A DNA stretch of 64,000 nucleotides from Chroococcidiopsis sp. TS-821 (GCF_002939305.1 NZ_MVDI01000002.1:1-64000); one strand, 5' to 3'. Shown: positions 1 through 12,589, numbered from the stretch's first letter. Numbers and translations: made by a program. Notes: generated by a model from the letters alone, not told the origin.

Positions 1-1533
<1,533 letters not shown>

Positions 1534-1570
1534 GCAACAGACTGGCTTTTGTCAGTTCTAATAGTAAACG

Positions 1571-1603
1571 TAGCTTCTGTGTTTCAACAGGAGCTATTTT
1601 TTT
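1571..1603 (+). terminator. Rho-independent terminator of psbDC
   Basis: TAGCTTCTGT (1571-1580) pairs with ACAGGAGCTA (1587-1596) across a six-base loop, with one G-U pair, followed by seven T residues. It lies 37 bases after the psbC stop and is the clear end of the psbDC transcript. The rest of the psbC to 1858 gap holds nothing else I recognise. Confidence 0.85.
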
Positions 1604-1857
1604 ATTAGATTTCTTGTATGAAGAGAATGACGACGATGTAGAGAAGATGCCTGTGTAGCTTTAGTCAATAGAGGAAGTGAGGACATTGTATAAGATCTTA
1701 ATAACTTCTAGTAACTTCCCTGAAGGAAGTTTAACCCTGTCTCTTGAGCTCTGACTCCGGCTATGTTAACTAATTGCAAAAGTTTTCCCAGCTGATCTAT
1801 GACACAATTTGACTTAGCGGATATCAGATAGGCAGCTTATGTTACTCATGTAAGTAT

Positions 1858-2043
1858 ATGAACGACTTTGAATCTATAGGAGCTTTGCAATGGACACCTG
1901 AAGCCAAAGCCAAGCTTAAAAACATTCCTTTTTTTGCGCGAACTCAAGCTAAAGCACGAATTGAGCAATTAGCCCGTGTATCGGGGCAACAAGTTGTCAC
2001 AGTAGAGTTGGTTGAGCAAGCACGAGTAGAATTTGGTCAGTAG
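1858..2043 (+). CDS. PCP_red domain mini-protein
   Basis: A 61-residue protein made almost wholly of the small helical domain found at the C-terminus of the dark protochlorophyllide reductase subunit ChlB (Pfam PCP_red). The recognisable core is [20 protein letters not shown] followed by a helix rich in Arg, Glu and Val. In ChlB this domain is an appendage to the nitrogenase-like catalytic domain, which is absent here. Stand-alone PCP_red proteins occur in cyanobacteria but their role is not established; a link to chlorophyll or light-independent reductase biology is inference from the domain only. It is monocistronic, with about 180 bases to the next gene. Confidence 0.8.
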   Translation: MNDFESIGALQWTPEAKAKLKNIPFFARTQAKARIEQLARVSGQQVVTVELVEQARVEFGQ

Positions 2044-2224
2044 CCGCGATCGCCGTTTCTGGAAATCTTAATAACGAGATGAGAACAGCTTAAAGCGAAT
2101 TTAGTTGTTCGTTAACGAGTTGCTAGCACGCCCTTAACGCTTCATGAGTAGGGTGTAATTGACTTTAACTATATGTCACAAAGCAGGCTTTTCTTTAAGA
2201 CGATACCTGTAGCGTGCAAACCAT

Positions 2225-3928
2225 ATGAAAATATACCAAAAGCGGCTCCTAAATGCCGGTTTTTGCTACAGTTTCAGCATCGTTGGGTTAGCAATATCTT
2301 TACCAGCATCTGCTTTAGCAAATTCGTGTCCCGAACCGAAAGCAGTTCAATATAACATCACAGATCCAACAATTCAGCTTGCGAGTTGGGTAGATGCACC
2401 GCAAACTTTGATTCCAAAACTTGTACAAGATCTCGGACCTTGGCTTGCTGCTTACTTGAATCCCTATCCAACACCAAAGCTGCACCCCAGAGCAAAACAG
2501 GCAAGAGTACCAATTATCATGTATCACGATATCTTGCCCCAGAAACAAGTCTTTTTTGACGTTACACCCCAGGAATTTGCCACTCACCTCGAATTAATTC
2601 GATCGCACAAACTCACTCCAATTAGTTTGGCGCAATTAGTTACTCATCTCCGTACTGGTATACCATTACCGAAAAAACCTATTTTACTGACATTTGACGA
2701 TGGCTACAGCAGTCATTATCACTATGTTTATCCCTTACTTAAAAAATACGGTTATCCAGCTACTTTTTCAATTTATACATCTAACATTGGTAAAAATACA
2801 GGAAGACCGCACGTCACCTGGGAACAATTGCGACAAATGGCAGCCGATCCTTTGATCGCGATCGCAGCTCACAGCGTCACCCATCCCGCTGATTTAACTG
2901 TTTTACCCGAAGAGCAACTGCGATTTGAAATTAGTGAGTCAAAACGAATTCTAGAAACTCAGTTGGGAATTCCTATTGATTACTTTACTTATCCTACAGG
3001 AAAGTATGATTCGCGAGTAGCGCGCTTGGTCGCTCAAACAGGGTATAAAGCTGCACTAACGATGGATGATTCGGAGGATCGCTTTGCAGGACAATCGGAG
3101 AGTCTTTTGGCGATCGCCCGTCTTGGACAATCACGCTTAAAGCACGCGATCGCTGCTACCTGGGGAGGATCTCAATTACCAGTTTGGGGTGAAAAATTTG
3201 ACTTTACATCTGAAATTACTGTTAGCAAAACCACGATTAACTCTTCGCGACTGATTTTGATCGCTGGTGGGAAACCAATCACAATTCATGCTAAAAGCCG
3301 CTACCAAGTTCCACAAATTCTCGCAGGTAGTCCGGCGATCGCTGCTGTCGATGGCGGTTTCTTTTCGCTCAAATCTCTCGACTCTAATGTCATGATTGGA
3401 CCTGTATTGAGTCACAGCGGCAAATTCATTCCTGGAAACAATACTGAGAATCGAAAACTCAGCGGACGCCCTTTGGTACTCATCAATTCTCAAGCTGTCA
3501 AATTTATTGCTTTCAACCCCCAACAGCACAACACGCTAGCCGGATTAAACGCCGCACTACCAAACGTTACCGACAGTTTTGTCGCAGCTGCATGGCTAGT
3601 CAAGGACAATCAACCGCAACCCGCCAGTACCTTTGGTAGTTTGTTTGATTATGACGCGGCTCGCCACCGAGCTTTTTGGGGAATCAATCAAGCAGGACAA
3701 CCAACAATCGGTGTTTCTACAACACTAATAGATTCAGTGTCGCTAGGAATCGCACTTGCTCAAGCTGGATTGCGCGACGCTGTGATGCTCGATTCTGGTG
3801 CAAGTACTTCACTTGCTTACAAAGGAGAATCCCTTGTCGGTTATACGCCCCGCCCTGTACCTCACGTTGTGGCATTGGTTCCTCCACAAACAATGACTCA
3901 AAGCAACTGTGTTATGGCATCTAGGTAA
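2225..3928 (+). CDS. Secreted polysaccharide deacetylase / phosphodiester glycosidase fusion
   Basis: A 567-residue exported enzyme with two catalytic modules. Residues 1-32 form a signal peptide with likely cleavage after SALA. A NodB-type carbohydrate esterase 4 domain spans about 95-310: VPIIMYHDI opens it, TFDDG (about 157) supplies catalytic and metal Asp, HSVTH (about 216) gives the two metal His, and FTYPTGKYD the later motif. From about 330 to 555 follows a NAGPA-type phosphodiester glycosidase domain with AVDGGFFSL, SGRPLVLI and MLDSGASTSLAYKG. CE4 enzymes remove N- or O-acetyl groups from polysaccharides; NAGPA-type domains cleave sugar-phosphodiester linkages. A role in cell wall or capsule remodelling in the periplasm is inferred. 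It stands alone, convergent with the VWA gene. Confidence 0.88.
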   Translation: MKIYQKRLLNAGFCYSFSIVGLAISLPASALANSCPEPKAVQYNITDPTIQLASWVDAPQTLIPKLVQDLGPWLAAYLNPYPTPKLHPRAKQARVPIIMYHDILPQKQVFFDVTPQEFATHLELIRSHKLTPISLAQLVTHLRTGIPLPKKPILLTFDDGYSSHYHYVYPLLKKYGYPATFSIYTSNIGKNTGRPHVTWEQLRQMAADPLIAIAAHSVTHPADLTVLPEEQLRFEISESKRILETQLGIPIDYFTYPTGKYDSRVARLVAQTGYKAALTMDDSEDRFAGQSESLLAIARLGQSRLKHAIAATWGGSQLPVWGEKFDFTSEITVSKTTINSSRLILIAGGKPITIHAKSRYQVPQILAGSPAIAAVDGGFFSLKSLDSNVMIGPVLSHSGKFIPGNNTENRKLSGRPLVLINSQAVKFIAFNPQQHNTLAGLNAALPNVTDSFVAAAWLVKDNQPQPASTFGSLFDYDAARHRAFWGINQAGQPTIGVSTTLIDSVSLGIALAQAGLRDAVMLDSGASTSLAYKGESLVGYTPRPVPHVVALVPPQTMTQSNCVMASR

Positions 3929-3993
3929 GTCGATGAGCCTGCACCGCGTGCTTCAGAAAGAATCTCAGGAGAATAATATAATTACAATTACGA

Positions 3994-4668
3994 TTAAACT
4001 GCACCCCAGCCTGGCGGTGGTAAGGCAACTTGATCGTCTGGTTTCGATTGCGAAACGCGCTGCATACTAGCTGATAGCCAAATAAACATCTCTTGAAAAT
4101 TAAGTCCTTTTAACTTCAATGGCGTACGCACGACAATCTGGCTAAGACGATCCATGTTAGCCCCTTCGACACCTACCGCAAAAAAGGCAACGCGCTTGCT
4201 ATTTTCATCATCTCTAATTCGCTGTGCCGCTTGTTCTACAAGGCTTTCTAACTCTCCTTGTGGTTCGCCATCTGTAATGAGAAACACCCAGGGACGATAG
4301 TAGGCAATGCCGTTGTTGCGATACTCAGTTTTGCGCGCCTGAATTAAATCTAGCCCTTGATGAATTGCTGCACCCATGTGAGTCAAACCATGCGCAACGA
4401 GGGTTGGTGGCTCGAACTGATCGGCAGTGACAAACTCTTGAACAACTTTTACCTCAAAATTGAATGAAATAATCGCTACCTCAACTCGTTTTCTAGCAAG
4501 GCTGTCACGATTTAACTCATCTCTAAATACTTTTAATCCTTCATTTAGTGCTTCAATTGCTTCGCCCTGCATCGAACCAGATGTATCTAGAAGCAGAACA
4601 CAAGGACACCGTGGTTCTGGGTTTTCGGCGAATTCTACAGCATCTTCAAGTTTCAAAATTTCTGGCAT
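3994..4668 (-). CDS. VWA-domain protein, TerY-like
   Basis: A 224-residue cytoplasmic protein that is essentially one von Willebrand A domain. The MIDAS metal site is complete: DTSGS near residue 29, a conserved Thr (GLTHMG) near 95 and ITDGEPQGE near 131. The closest family is TerY-type VWA proteins, which in some bacteria sit in tellurite/stress-resistance operons with kinase and phosphatase partners. No such partners are nearby; the neighbours are an unrelated secreted enzyme and a gene-free stretch. The metal-binding fold is clear, the biological role is not. Confidence 0.82.
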   Translation of the reverse strand: MPEILKLEDAVEFAENPEPRCPCVLLLDTSGSMQGEAIEALNEGLKVFRDELNRDSLARKRVEVAIISFNFEVKVVQEFVTADQFEPPTLVAHGLTHMGAAIHQGLDLIQARKTEYRNNGIAYYRPWVFLITDGEPQGELESLVEQAAQRIRDDENSKRVAFFAVGVEGANMDRLSQIVVRTPLKLKGLNFQEMFIWLSASMQRVSQSKPDDQVALPPPGWGAV

Positions 4669-5361
4669 AGATCTATATTTGAAAATTCTCTAGTTATTGA
4701 AGCTACTACAGGTTGAACCGTGAGTTTCTTAAAATTAATTGATTATCTTAACAGAGATAACAAAAAACTACTCTACTTAATTAAATTTTGGCTGTCATAC
4801 CGGAGGTTGCCTAATTTTAGATAATGTGCTAAGCAATTTTTATCTACACTTTTAAGTAGCTTTTATACAAACTCATTAAAATATCTGCAATATTCTTCAA
4901 TCTTCTGCAATTTTAAACTATCAGCTAGGCATACATTTTCTTGAAGTTATCTTGAACATTAAACGTGAAGCAAATTAGAGAGCTTTGTTTAGTAGCCTTC
5001 TTATCTATTTGAATTAAGATGCTATTTTTCAAGTTGGCTGTCTTACATTTGTATACTCTATAGATTAAAGAACATCTATCATAACTTTTGATAAGCACAG
5101 ACCACTTAGAGTTTTAGACTAAGTGTTTTGAGGGAAGTTTCCTCAATGCAAGCAAGATTACGAAGTTACATATAACAAAAATTTAAATTAAAATGCAATT
5201 GTATAAATTTAGACTCAGATAATCTGCGTAATAGTTCGTTTAATTTCATCAATTTAGGGTGCTGGTCGGATAGCAGGGTTGGATAACTTAAGTATTTTTC
5301 CAGGCATAACGTAACATTAAGTTACAAATTACGCAACTCTAGTCATCGTTAACGCCAGGTT
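4669..5361. other. A+T-rich intergenic stretch
   Basis: About 690 bases with no convincing open frame, tRNA or hairpin terminator. It separates the start of the VWA gene from the end of the SWIM gene and must hold the VWA promoter, which I cannot place. Confidence 0.6.
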
Positions 5362-6198
5362 TTAATTAGCCGTAGCGTTCATCGCCGCGAGGAAAGCTTG
5401 TTGAGCCACTTGCTTGTAAGCCGTATCTAGATAGTTCATCAATACATCGGATGAATTAGCATCAGAATCGTCAGCTAGATCGTGGGACAGTGGAATTGCG
5501 CCTAACGTTTCTAGGACATCACTGCTGGTTGATGGAGCGATCACGACTAAGTTAGGATCGAGTGGTTCTTGATACTGCCAAAACGATGCACTCGTGTTGG
5601 TTGATGTCGTCTCCAGTGTAGATGAAATTGGCGCTGGTTCAGTACTCACAACTTCTTTTTGGTGCGCGCTGCGAAACTCGCGCAAAGCATCGATAATCTG
5701 GTTTTTGGTTCGTCCGCGCAGCTGAAATAAGACAAAAGGATCTTCGCTAAAGCGATCGCCTAGCTGATAGTACACTGCACCAATATGCTTACACGGATTA
5801 GCTTTATCAGGGCACGAGCATTTGCTCCGCACTTCGGAAAGTGTAAACGGAAATAACGATAGTCCATTGGCAGTAAAGACTTCTTCGATATTAGGTGGCA
5901 TTTCACCTGCTAGGAGTTTTGCCGCAAAAATCGCGCGTTGCGACATTGTTTCAATGACGTAACCCCACTGTTCATCGGTAAAAGGTTCCAGAAATAGCGA
6001 AACTTGATATGGCTCAGGTTCTGTGCCTTGTACCCGTGCTGATACTTTTGCGCCTTCAAACTCTATACTCAAAACATTACCTTGACGCGCGTAGTTACGC
6101 GCCCGTTCCAGACGCTTTTTGAAGCGGTAAGAATCGAGGAGATCGAGCCAGCGTTGCGACCACCATTCGCGGCTTGCTTGAAAACTAAAATTGGTCAT
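5362..6198 (-). CDS. SWIM zinc finger protein
   Basis: A 278-residue protein with a SWIM zinc finger, CSCPDKANPCKH (about 142-153, pattern CxCx6CxH). SWIM fingers bind DNA or protein and recur beside SNF2-family ATPases in bacteria. The N-terminal half resembles other proteins of this partner family; the C-terminal third is Ser/Thr/Asp-rich and looks disordered. Its ATG overlaps the stop of the SNF2 helicase by four bases (ATGA), so the two are co-transcribed and coupled and probably act together on chromosomal DNA. The exact function is unknown. Confidence 0.88.
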   Translation of the reverse strand: MTNFSFQASREWWSQRWLDLLDSYRFKKRLERARNYARQGNVLSIEFEGAKVSARVQGTEPEPYQVSLFLEPFTDEQWGYVIETMSQRAIFAAKLLAGEMPPNIEEVFTANGLSLFPFTLSEVRSKCSCPDKANPCKHIGAVYYQLGDRFSEDPFVLFQLRGRTKNQIIDALREFRSAHQKEVVSTEPAPISSTLETTSTNTSASFWQYQEPLDPNLVVIAPSTSSDVLETLGAIPLSHDLADDSDANSSDVLMNYLDTAYKQVAQQAFLAAMNATAN

Positions 6199-9100
6199 TC
6201 TGCATCCTCATCAATTACAGCATTACGGTCAAGCACGAGTAGATTGCGCAATTGATCGGTATCTAACTCTGTCAACCACTGTTCGCCTGCACCGACAACT
6301 TGTTCGGCTAAGGCTTTTTTGCTTTCAATCATTTCGTGAATTTTTTCTTCTAATGTTCCCGTACAGACAAACTTGTGGACTAAAACGTTCCGTGTTTGAC
6401 CGATACGAAATACGCGATCGGTTGCTTGGTTTTCTACCGCAGGGTTCCACCAGCGATCGAAGTGGAAGACGTGATTCGCCCGCGTTAAATTCAACCCGAC
6501 ACCGCCAGCTTTTAAAGAAAGAATCATAATCGGCGGACCTTGCGGATCGTGCTGAAAGCGATCGATTATTTCTTCGCGTTGTTTTTTGGAAGTACTGCCA
6601 TAAAGAAAGAGAATTTCACGCTGTAAATGCTGTTGTAGATAAGGTTGTAGCAGTTTACCCCACTCAGCAAATTGCGTGAAAATTAACGCGCGATCGCCTT
6701 CGGCTAAAGCTTCTTCCAACATCTCTCCAAGGCGCAGTAACTTTCCTGACTGACGCGGTTGTGTAATTTTATCTTGCTTGAAATACAGTACAGGGTGATT
6801 GCAAATTTGTTTGAGTTTGACGAGTAGTGCTAAAATCATGCCTCGTCGTTGCAGTCCTTCTGCGGATTCGATTTCTGCTAGTGATTCCTCGACGACTTGT
6901 TGATACAAGGCGGCTTGTTCGGGGCTGATACCACAAAACTCTGTCATTTCCTGCTTTTCAGGCAAATCTTGAATGATATCGCGATCTGTTTTGACGCGTC
7001 GCAGAATAAAAGGCTGAACAAGCGATCGCAACTGTGTTAGAGAATCAACATCACCGTATTTTTCGATCGGCATTGCAAAGCGCCGTTGAAAAAATTGTCG
7101 CGTGCCTAAATAACCAGGATTGAGAAAATCTAAAATTGACCACAATTCCTGCAGGCGGTTTTCCACTGGGGTTCCTGTCAGGGCAATGCGAAACGACGAT
7201 TCGAGTTGGCGAATTGATTGCGACTGCTTTGCTTCAGGATTTTTAATATTTTGTGCCTCATCTAGCACAATTCCTTGCCACGAAACACTTTGTAAATCTT
7301 TGAGATCGCGGTGAATCAACGCATAACTTGTAATTACAAGATCGTGCTTGCGTGCGGCGGTGACAAATGTTTTACCTTTGGGACGCTTATCGCCGTGGTG
7401 CAGCATCACTTTCAACTGCGGAGCAAATTTTTTGACTTCGCGCTCCCAGTTGCCTAATACTGAAGTTGGACAAACCAGTAGTGTAGGATTTTCCAGTGCC
7501 CCTTGCTCTTTCTGATGCAGCATAAAGGCAATAAACTGAATGGTTTTACCAAGTCCCATATCGTCGGCGAGACACGCGCCTAAATTCCAGCGTTCGAGAA
7601 AGGCAAGCCAGCTAAAGCCGCGGATTTGATACGGACGAAGTTCGCCTTGAAAACTTTTTGGTGGGGGTAATAAAGCGATCGCCTGATTATTTGTCAATGC
7701 GGACATCAATTCTTGTAGCGCTCCCGTTGCTTCAAAATCGACAACGGGTAGTTTTTCAATGACTAAGCTGTCGCCAGTACTCAAACGTAAAGCATCTTCG
7801 AGTGACAGCGATAACTTATCTTTGCGACTTGCAAAAAAGCTTTGAGCCGTTTTGATATCTTGCGGTCGCAGTTCTACCCACTCGCCGTTGATTTCCACTA
7901 AGGGGCTATTCAATGCGACTAAGCGGTCAAATTCAGCTTTCGATAAAGTTTGTCCGCCAATGGCTAATTCCCACTCGAAATTTAATAAACTCTGCAACCC
8001 CACTCCTTGTTTTTGACGCGGTGTCACAGCGCGGATTTTCAACCCTAAGCGATTTGCCCAACCTTCACGATTTGCTAAACTCGGCGGTAAAATCACTCCT
8101 AATCCGCTATCTGTAAATTTTGCTGCGATTGATTTGATAAATTCGTAGGCTTCCAGGGGCGTTAAACAACACGACGTCGGATATTGCTCGTCTAAACTTG
8201 CTGCTATGGGAGCAAATAAACGCGAAGCTAGCCCTAATCCTCTTAACAACGTTTCTTGTGGTTGATGAATTGTGCGATCGCCAATTACCCACTCAGCAAC
8301 CGGATGACGCCAAACGCTTGCTGCATCGACAACAAATTCGGGATCGCTAGCTGCTTGCAAACCGTATGCTAACGTCCACTCGTTACCTGTTGCGGGTGGA
8401 TGCAAGATAAAACAAGTCCGAATTTGAGCTTGGTTAATTTGATACTGGAGCGGTGCTGTCCATGCGTTCAGTACGGCGACTAATCTTTCAAGTTGGTTGG
8501 GTGCGGCTTTGACAATTTTGTCTGGTGTTGTTAATGCTTGCAACCATTCTGGTATTGGAGAGGGTGCGTTTGGCGGTATAGTGCCATTGAGTATGGTTCT
8601 TATTTGCACGTCTATGGTGCTATCTAAAAAGCTTAATATCACTTCTTGCGGCGACGGTTGGGTTGCATCGTCATTGTCTGCTGCACCAGTGCGATAAGCA
8701 AGACAAACACCAGGTATGACTTTCGCAAATTTTTCGAGTCGTGAAGTATCGATGGCGCTATCTAAAAGCGATCGCCAGCTAGCCTTGAATGAATCATCAA
8801 ATTTCTCTAAGGCAGGTAAGAACTTGCAGCGACTGAGAAGAGCCAAACTCCAACGCGCAACGTGCGACCAAAAGCGTAAATCGCCTCCTAGGTACTCGTC
8901 CACTTGGCTAGCACTACCCAATGGTAACGAACTGAGAAATTGAAAGGCAGCTAAAGGTTCTAAAAGTAAGCCTTGCACGCGCCAAGGTTTGAGCGTATAG
9001 TCAGCGTCTTGAGATGCGGCTGAATGGACGGGATAGCCTGTATCAGGATCGGTTGGTAAGGCAAATATAGCAGTGGGCGATCGCGCGATTTCTACCACGC

Positions 9101-9368
9101 CAGTCGCTTGTCTCGATTTTCCTTTACGAGTGCGTTCAGTAGTAGCCGTTTCCGTCACTGGCAACGCCGATTTTAAGATGTCGCGCGATACTTGTGGCAA
9201 AAAATCAGTTTTGTGCAGCCATTCGTTTAATTCCACTGGAGTCATTGCCAACGGATGGTCTAAGTTCTCTGTTGACGAGGGTGCTATCCTACTCAAAGCG
9301 CGCCACGTTTCTCCCCAAATGAATAAACTGTGGTTTTCAATTAGCCAACTTCCATGTAAAATTGCCAT
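6195..9368 (-). CDS. SNF2-family DEAD/DEAH-box helicase
   Basis: A 1057-residue ATP-dependent DNA translocase of the bacterial SNF2 group. The N-terminal 430 residues are lineage-typical and followed by an SNF2-associated domain. The ATPase core starts near residue 580: DDMGLGKT (Walker A, about 605), DEAQNIKN (Walker B), ALTGTPVENRLQELW (motif III), then the second RecA lobe with LKAGGVGLNL and ATDRVFRIGQ (motifs V and VI). Such proteins remodel nucleoprotein complexes or take part in repair and transcription. It is the first gene of a two-gene operon with the SWIM protein. Confidence 0.93.
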   Translation of the reverse strand: MAILHGSWLIENHSLFIWGETWRALSRIAPSSTENLDHPLAMTPVELNEWLHKTDFLPQVSRDILKSALPVTETATTERTRKGKSRQATGVVEIARSPTAIFALPTDPDTGYPVHSAASQDADYTLKPWRVQGLLLEPLAAFQFLSSLPLGSASQVDEYLGGDLRFWSHVARWSLALLSRCKFLPALEKFDDSFKASWRSLLDSAIDTSRLEKFAKVIPGVCLAYRTGAADNDDATQPSPQEVILSFLDSTIDVQIRTILNGTIPPNAPSPIPEWLQALTTPDKIVKAAPNQLERLVAVLNAWTAPLQYQINQAQIRTCFILHPPATGNEWTLAYGLQAASDPEFVVDAASVWRHPVAEWVIGDRTIHQPQETLLRGLGLASRLFAPIAASLDEQYPTSCCLTPLEAYEFIKSIAAKFTDSGLGVILPPSLANREGWANRLGLKIRAVTPRQKQGVGLQSLLNFEWELAIGGQTLSKAEFDRLVALNSPLVEINGEWVELRPQDIKTAQSFFASRKDKLSLSLEDALRLSTGDSLVIEKLPVVDFEATGALQELMSALTNNQAIALLPPPKSFQGELRPYQIRGFSWLAFLERWNLGACLADDMGLGKTIQFIAFMLHQKEQGALENPTLLVCPTSVLGNWEREVKKFAPQLKVMLHHGDKRPKGKTFVTAARKHDLVITSYALIHRDLKDLQSVSWQGIVLDEAQNIKNPEAKQSQSIRQLESSFRIALTGTPVENRLQELWSILDFLNPGYLGTRQFFQRRFAMPIEKYGDVDSLTQLRSLVQPFILRRVKTDRDIIQDLPEKQEMTEFCGISPEQAALYQQVVEESLAEIESAEGLQRRGMILALLVKLKQICNHPVLYFKQDKITQPRQSGKLLRLGEMLEEALAEGDRALIFTQFAEWGKLLQPYLQQHLQREILFLYGSTSKKQREEIIDRFQHDPQGPPIMILSLKAGGVGLNLTRANHVFHFDRWWNPAVENQATDRVFRIGQTRNVLVHKFVCTGTLEEKIHEMIESKKALAEQVVGAGEQWLTELDTDQLRNLLVLDRNAVIDEDAE

Positions 9369-10199
9369 TTACCAACTACTCAATCTGACACAAATACTTC
9401 TGTTTATTTAAGTTAATCAATATGCTAATTCAGTTAGCATAAGATTTACTATAAATTTTTCTATTTTTAGTTTTATCAGGATATGTTTTATTAAAGCTAA
9501 CAGCAAGTTTAATGATAAATACTCTTACTTTCTGTACTTATTAAAGTTTTGGCTAAAAATATCAAATTATCGACAAGCTAAAACTTTTACCCTAAAAAAT
9601 AAATACAGCAACTTAATGTATTATATATAATTTATCGCTTTCCAAATTTAAAAATATTTGCGCCTAAAATAATAGAGCTATAAAATATTTATTTTGAATA
9701 AAACCTTAGCAATTACCTACATTATTAAACCAGTCTTCTAACTACAATACTCGTGAGTTAGATACGCTAGATTTATTCTATAACCAGAATAGCATTTTTA
9801 AGCAAAAACTAGATTGCTGCGAGTTATAGTATAAGCGTTAAAATCCAGGAATTTAGAGCACCGCAACATTCGCTTTGTTTTTTTTGAGGCAAAAATTCTG
9901 AAAACGTGGAAGTATTAACCAATTCTCAGCCATGGCTTCAGCTAATGGACGTTTATCCGATGTATTGACGATTTATGTAAAATACCGTAAGTACCCTCTG
10001 CAAGTTTGAGTAAAAAAACTTACTTCATTTAACTAGGGCAACCTTCGTTTGACTAAATACACATATAAACTTGAAATCTTACGTCTTAATCCTCGTAACA
10101 TTAGTACTTATTTTGTCCTGCGCTGTAAGGCAGTTACAGGGCTAGAAATGCTAGGATTGCCACAGAAAAAGAAAGTGATAAAGAAGGACAAAAAACTTA
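9369..10199. other. A+T-rich intergenic stretch upstream of pnp
   Basis: About 830 bases between two divergently transcribed genes. No open frame, RNA gene or terminator stands out. It must hold the promoters of the helicase operon and pnp, and pnp may have a long leader, since pnp is autoregulated through its 5' region in other bacteria, but no such structure was identified here. Confidence 0.5.
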
Positions 10200-12359
10200 A
10201 TGGTAGAGATTGATAGGTCAATATCCTTTGATGGAAGGGATATTAGATTGACCGTAGGTCTACTAGCACCCCAAGCTGGTGGGTCAGTTTTAATGCAATC
10301 TGGGGATACTGCTGTGTTAGTCACAGCTACCCGCTCTGCCGCAAGGGAAGGCATTGATTTTTTGCCGCTAACGGTAGATTATGAAGAAAGACTATATTCC
10401 GTTGGTCGGATTCCTGGTGGTTTTCTCCGGCGCGAGGGTCGCCCACCAGAAAAAGCAATTCTCACCAGCCGTTTAATTGACCGTCCACTCCGCCCTTTAT
10501 TTCCTCAGTGGTTGCGCGATGACCTACAGATTGTAGCAACAACTTTATCAATGGACGAACTAGTGCCACCCGATGTATTAGCTGTGACGGGTGCATCACT
10601 AGCGGTATTGTTAGCCAAAATACCGTTTGATGGTCCGATGGCAGCAGTGCGCGTTGGTTTAGTCGGAGACGACTTTATCATTAATCCCACGTATGCAGAA
10701 ATAGAGGCTGGAGATTTAGATTTAGTTGTCGCCGGATCGCCAGCGGGCGTAATTATGGTGGAAGCGGGAGCCAATCAGTTGCCCGAGCAAGACATCATTG
10801 AGGCAATTGATTTCGGTTATGAAGCTGTACAAGACTTAATTCAGGCGCAAAGAGACTTGATAGCGGATTTGGGAATAGAGACGGCATACGAGGAACCACC
10901 CCCTGAAGTCGAACCGGTATTAGTCGAGTTTATTCGCGATCGCGCCGAAGCGCCAGTGAAACAAATTTTGTCGCAATTTGACCTCGACAAAAATAGCCGC
11001 GATGCTGCACTAGATGCCATTAAAGAAGAAATCGTTGCAGCGATCGCCGAACTTCCCGAAGAAGACCCGATTCAAGTTGCTGCCACGACAAACAGCAAAG
11101 CTGTAGGCAACATATTCAAAGACTTAACCAAAAAACTCATGCGCCGTCAAATTGTGGAAGACGGCGTCCGCGTTGATGGTCGTAAGCTTGATGAAGTTCG
11201 CCCAGTGTCCTGTCGTGTAGGTGTTCTGCCGAAGCGAGTTCATGGCAGTGGCTTGTTTAATCGCGGACTCACCCAAGTGCTATCTGCGTGTACGCTAGGT
11301 ACGCCAGGAGACGCCCAAGCCTTATCTGACGATCTGCAACAAGACTTAGAAAAGCGCTATATCCATCACTACAACTTCCCACCCTTTTCCGTAGGAGAAA
11401 CTAAGCCACTGCGTGCCCCAGGACGCCGGGAAATCGGTCACGGTGCGCTCGCCGAACGCGCTCTCGTACCAGTATTACCACCTAAAAATGAGTTTCCCTA
11501 CGTCATTCGTGTCGTCTCCGAAGTTCTCTCGTCTAACGGTTCTACCTCAATGGGTTCGGTTTGCGGTTCGACGCTGGCGTTAATGGATGCAGGCGTGCCC
11601 ATTATTAAACCTGTCAGTGGCGCAGCGATGGGTTTAATCAAAGAAGGCGATGAAGTCCGCGTTCTTACCGATATCCAAGGTATAGAAGACTTTTTGGGCG
11701 ACATGGACTTTAAAGTTGCAGGTACAGATAGCGGAATTACAGCCTTGCAAATGGATATGAAAATTCCTGGTCTATCATTAGACATCATCGAGCAAGCAAT
11801 TCAGCAAGCCTTACCAGCGCGATTGCATATTTTAGAAAAAATGCTGCAAGCGATCGACAAGCCGCGCTCTACAATGTCGCCTTTTGCCCCGCGGCTACTC
11901 ACAATTAAGATCGATCCAGAAATGATCGGCATGTTAATTGGACCTGGGGGCAAAACAATTAAAGGCATTACCGAAGAAACAGGAGCCAAAATCGATATTG
12001 AAGACGACGGTACAGTAACCATCTCTGCTGTTGACGAAAGCAAAGCTAAACGGGCAAGAAATATCGTTCAAGCTATGACCCGCAAGCTGAACGAAGGTGA
12101 TGTTTATGCTGGGAGAGTCACTCGTATTATTCCGATAGGCGCTTTTGTCGAATTTTTACCAGGCAAAGAAGGGATGATTCATATTTCTCAACTCGCCGAT
12201 TATCGCGTAGGTAGAGTCGAAGATGAAGTCGCTGTGGGTGATGAAGTAATTGTCAAAGTTAGAGAGTTAGATAGTAAAGGTCGAATCAACCTGACACGTT
12301 TGGGAATTCATCCCGATCAAGCCGCTGCAGCACGCGAAGCTGCATCAATGAATCAATAA
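10200..12359 (+). CDS. pnp: Polyribonucleotide nucleotidyltransferase (PNPase)
   Basis: PNPase degrades RNA 3' to 5' by phosphorolysis and can add heteropolymeric tails, an activity important in cyanobacteria. The 719 residues show the full order: first RNase PH domain ([27 protein letters not shown]), helical linker, second RNase PH domain ([46 protein letters not shown]), KH domain ([16 protein letters not shown]), and S1 domain ([21 protein letters not shown]). The ATG is the family-typical start. It is the first of three plus-strand genes, but 230 bases separate it from tpiA. Confidence 0.98.
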   Translation: MVEIDRSISFDGRDIRLTVGLLAPQAGGSVLMQSGDTAVLVTATRSAAREGIDFLPLTVDYEERLYSVGRIPGGFLRREGRPPEKAILTSRLIDRPLRPLFPQWLRDDLQIVATTLSMDELVPPDVLAVTGASLAVLLAKIPFDGPMAAVRVGLVGDDFIINPTYAEIEAGDLDLVVAGSPAGVIMVEAGANQLPEQDIIEAIDFGYEAVQDLIQAQRDLIADLGIETAYEEPPPEVEPVLVEFIRDRAEAPVKQILSQFDLDKNSRDAALDAIKEEIVAAIAELPEEDPIQVAATTNSKAVGNIFKDLTKKLMRRQIVEDGVRVDGRKLDEVRPVSCRVGVLPKRVHGSGLFNRGLTQVLSACTLGTPGDAQALSDDLQQDLEKRYIHHYNFPPFSVGETKPLRAPGRREIGHGALAERALVPVLPPKNEFPYVIRVVSEVLSSNGSTSMGSVCGSTLALMDAGVPIIKPVSGAAMGLIKEGDEVRVLTDIQGIEDFLGDMDFKVAGTDSGITALQMDMKIPGLSLDIIEQAIQQALPARLHILEKMLQAIDKPRSTMSPFAPRLLTIKIDPEMIGMLIGPGGKTIKGITEETGAKIDIEDDGTVTISAVDESKAKRARNIVQAMTRKLNEGDVYAGRVTRIIPIGAFVEFLPGKEGMIHISQLADYRVGRVEDEVAVGDEVIVKVRELDSKGRINLTRLGIHPDQAAAAREAASMNQ

Positions 12360-12589
12360 TCTATTCACAGCAATTAGCAGTGAGCGGTTGGCAATTAGCT
12401 AAAGACGAATGGCTAATAGCTAATCGCTTTGTTAATTTGCAACTTGGTTTACATCTATCCTGTTTTAACCCTGACCTCTACCGTCGTCTGCTATAGAATC
12501 AGCAAGCTAAATGTGACATTGATCCCTGAAAGCTTTAAACTATGTTTTACATTTGATTGTGTTCTAAATTTGGATTGATTGAGTCACTT

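Noticed and set aside
5362-9368. SNF2-SWIM pair as a phage-defence system
   Set aside because: The pair is widespread as a housekeeping two-gene unit in bacteria, and no nuclease, methylase or defence neighbour is present.
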